A stretch of DNA of 64,000 nt, taken from contig OY978528.1 of assembly GCA_963854835.1 (NCBI GenBank), forward strand, positions 36,414,769-36,478,768, read 5' to 3'. The DNA is from Megamerina dolium. Its lineage: Eukaryota; Arthropoda; Insecta; Diptera; Megamerinidae. The notes under the pieces were generated by a model. It had not been told where the DNA came from. It worked only from the letters and a program-made list of their open reading frames with translations, and did no database searches. Made by a program: the position numbers and the translations under genes. This document shows, piece by piece, positions 61,067-64,000 of the stretch. Within the stretch, counting starts at the first letter, position 1. Each line of letters opens with the position of its first letter.

Positions 61067-62368
61067 TATGCATATATAGAAACCAATATAGGCTATATGC
61101 ACACAGCATGTACATATACATACAATATAAGAGTATAAACCTAAAACCAACAAAAACAAAGTACATCAACGAATTATTATGAAAACAGGATTTTCGAAAA
61201 GATACAGGCAGCAATGGCTACAACCAAATAATCATAATAATAACAAAACAAACTATTTTTTAATAAAAAAAAATTAATTAAAAAATGAACGAAAAAAATC
61301 GAAATGAAATCGAGAAAAAGATGAAAAATGTCACAAATTGCGGTCATTCGTCATGCGCATATACTAACAACAATAACAACAATAGAACAAGTATAAATGT
61401 AGGTAATACATAGAAGCATTAACAATAATAACGATAAAAGCACACACTTATAGTGAAAATGAAATGAAAGAAAAATAGAGAGAGAGAGAGAGAGAGAGAG
61501 AGAAGAATGTATAATATATTGTATATATAACACAAAAACAAAGAAAAAACCATTGCAGTGCGGTGGAGCATTACTAATGACTCGAAATACTGTGCGTCTA
61601 TGTAGCTAGTAAGTACTGTGGAATGTGATAAATGGATAGATAAATGGCAGTAGGAAAATTATACTAGTGGGGGTAATCAGTACAGTTGAGTACAGAAGCA
61701 ATGCGAGTACTAGTAGTATGTGGTGAATATACGTATAATTGTTCGACTATGTAAGCTTTAATATTACGTACTCATACATATATGTATTATTGCTGTTGTA
61801 TTTGTTGCAATTAAAAGTCGCGTATTGTTGTTATTATTTTTTTTTTTACATTTATCTTCTACTTTTGCTTTGTATCACTGCTTTTTTTTTTTGTATTTCT
61901 TTGTTTTCTGTTATACATTGCGTTTAGTAATGAAATTTGATTCGCTGCCACTGTTGATGTTACAACAAAGCTACTATATAGTATTATAGTAATGGAGTAA
62001 AACATTTTGTTTCATTTTTAATACTACATACATACTATATATCCACATTTGTCTAGATATGGTATACACTAGTGTACAAAATTATACAAATACATATGAA
62101 GCTACTAGCATATGTAGCATATAAAGCGCATGCTTAAAATATGCCATGTTGTAGCTGTTGTTGTTTTTGTTTTTATATTGTAATATACACAAATGTTGAA
62201 TACGCCATTTTGTGACTAAGGGTGCTGCTGCTATTGGTGGGTGGTGATTGGCGGTGGGTTCTTATCACAACGAAATGTTATTGAACGAAATGAACTCAAA
62301 AAATATGTTCTCCCCAATCTTGTATATCTCTTTTGGAACAAGCGATATTTTAGTATTTATATATTATT
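61067..62368. other. AT-rich DNA with (AG)n
   Basis: (AG)13 at 61477-61503. No gene seen. Confidence 0.45.
61477..61503. repeat. (AG)n microsatellite
   Basis: About thirteen AG units. Confidence 0.95.
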
Positions 62369-62711
62369 GGGTGCAGTAGCTCAGTGGTTAGTGTGTTGGC
62401 CTTCTGACCTGTAGGTCGTGGTTCAATCCCCGGCTGATGCATAACAAATTTAATATCGAAAAGATTTTTCTTTCGTACGGTACCCACATGTCGGCAAGCA
62501 ATTGGCAATTCTTCCGGCAGCAACAATTTGCCATGAAACAGCTTCTAAAAGAACTCTGTGACAAAGCTCAGAAAAGTGATGTCACAAGGGTTCTGCCGTT
62601 CGGAACCGGCTAAAATAAGTAGGTCCCTTCTAATACTGTCCAAAATTTAACACGCACAACAGTAATGGAAGAGAAGCTCGGCCAATGAGCCCTTCGGGGC
62701 TTTAGGTGCAC
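62369..62711 (+). mobile_element. tRNA-derived SINE, copy E, full length
   Basis: Head GGGTGCAGTAGCTCAGTGGT (A box) and GGTTCAATCCCCGGC (B box), body, and the GC-rich 3' piece GAAGCTCGGCCAATGAGCCC then TTCGGGGCTTTAGGTGCA. The flanks GTATTTATATATTATT (left) and GTATTTATTTTTATTT (right) resemble each other, a decayed target duplication. The best complete reference copy along with copy A. Confidence 0.9.
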
Positions 62712-62727
62712 GTATTTATTTTTATTT

Positions 62728-64000
62728 TTTTTTTTATATTATTTTTAATTTAATTTAAAAACATTTTGGAAAATTCAACTATGGTAATAATAATGCTTAG
62801 ATGCCCTATAATCGGCTAAATAGATAGGCACACTTTCGAGAAAACGTCATTTTATGCTATATGAAGACGTGGTTTTCATCACCTGACTACAATGTCTACA
62901 ATGAATCATACGAAAGCATTATTTTGTATAAGAACTAGAGGTAACTCTCATCCGATGGAATACAATCTCAAATGCATCAATTTTTTAGCGAACATAATAT
63001 TATATACTAAGGTTCAGCCTAATAACTATTTTAGTGTGTAAAATGTAAAGACATACAAACAGAATGAAACTTTTGTATGGGAGGTAGATGTAGCTTGAAT
63101 CTATTTGTGTCCATTCTCATTCAAATCAATTAATTGATAAATACAAATACAATAATTTGTACCTGCTTAAAATGTGAAAATATACATTTGAAAATAGCCG
63201 TTTTCATAAAAAATACAAAATTTTTTTAATTACTATTAAATTTTCAACCATCCAACAGAATTCAACTTTTGCGTGCACAAATGATCAATTCCTATATATT
63301 CTAAAAGTAGGGCTACAGATAAAATACCCCGCTTTTCTAGACTAATTCGTTCACGTTTTTTCAACGTAAAATCATTTTTAATTAATATTACGCATATGAG
63401 AAAAGAAGGAAACGAACAAAAAATTTAAAAAAATCTCGATACATATATAATCCTGCTTCCCTACAATATCATTTTTGATACTATGCATGGTAACTTCTGT
63501 TCCTCGTGTCGCACAGCGCTGCGTTCGAATCGTTACCGAAAGTTTCATGTACTTTCAGAATACAATAAATAAAAGTACAATAAGTAATCGGATTTTTAAT
63601 TTGAGTCTAAATATTTTCTTCTCTGATTTTCTTCAATAGCGAATTAGAGACTCATTTGAAGCAGTAGGGAAGTAGGGTCAAACTTGGGCGTCCACAAATT
63701 TATTGGAGATCGGTTTCACGTATGGTGTTCCCACACCAAAAACTTGTGAATTCACTGAAATACTTCAACTACACCACGAATTGCATCCTCACGTTCCTTG
63801 AAAGCCAAATTTCGCATATTGTCCTTGTTTTTTGTTTCCATACGAGAAATGGTGGCTCTTAAACAAAAGATTGCATTCCAATAAAAACGTCGAAATGCAA
63901 GCCCATGCATTTTTACGAAAATCTCCTAAACTGAAGGACTAAAAAAACTTAAAAATAATGGGATAGCTGGGGCTTGGGCATTATGTTAAATAAACATCTT
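62728..64000. other. AT-rich DNA, unclassified patch at the right end
   Basis: No gene. From about 63670 to 63960 the composition is more balanced, and on the minus strand a frame includes RMETKNKDNMRNLAFKERED; not recognised, possibly an old mobile element. Confidence 0.35.

Noticed and set aside
63500..63545. tRNA-like B box (GCGTTCGAATCGTTACC)
   Set aside because: No matching A box or cloverleaf upstream; B-box words occur by chance.

Overview
The window looks like part of one large gene from a true fly, most likely a tephritid fruit fly. The evidence is AT-rich intron-type DNA, fly-type splice sites, polyQ/polyH-rich transcription-factor exons, and two mariners with the DD41D signature of the 'rosa' subfamily, which from memory was described in Ceratitis rosa. 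The genus cannot be fixed from the sequence.

The only host gene I can support is on the minus strand: a Kruppel-like factor of the KLF5 type, orthologous to Drosophila dar1 (dendritic arbor reduction 1). Four internal coding exons fit together with matching phases, in transcription order: 24308-23645, 17907-16847, 16723-15940 and 10947-10888. They encode about 856 residues: a His/Gln/Asn-rich N-terminal part, an acidic conserved block, a Ser/Pro degron-like motif, a PPPPY motif, the basic NNPELEKRR linker and zinc finger 1. The exon(s) for fingers 2 and 3 were not found between 1 and 10887 and should lie off the left edge. The start-codon exon was not found between 24309 and 64000 and should lie off the right edge or be too short to see. 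Most of the window is therefore probably intron of this gene.

The introns are full of transposons. From left to right: an apparently intact DD41D mariner (1105-2409); a decayed RNase H-bearing non-LTR retrotransposon (about 6430-8916); a 379-bp TIR element (11587-11965); a tRNA-derived SINE (13952-14305); a second decayed non-LTR element with ORF1 (18774-21720); a broken DD41D mariner (21981-23271); a TIR element (29863-30196); a piggyBac-like remnant (39480-40035); a SINE fragment (40425-40566); a Tc1-like remnant (40927-41439); a deleted Copia element with a SINE inside its 5' LTR (42110-44266); a third possible TIR element (46685-47032); a mariner remnant (48250-48480); an old non-LTR element with a SINE between its pieces (57293-58737); a mini-me-like repeat with (GACR)n (59462-61066); and a fifth SINE (62369-62711).

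The main points for follow-up are: the five-copy tRNA-derived SINE family, two copies of which have clear target-site duplications; the intact DD41D mariner; the phase-symmetric 60-nt exon that encodes most of zinc finger 1; the conserved degron and PY motif of the KLF; and a regular series of GGGCGTGG boxes, a KLF-type binding sequence, every 140-156 bp at 59688-60751. The remaining tens of kilobases are AT-rich sequence with microsatellites in which I see no gene.
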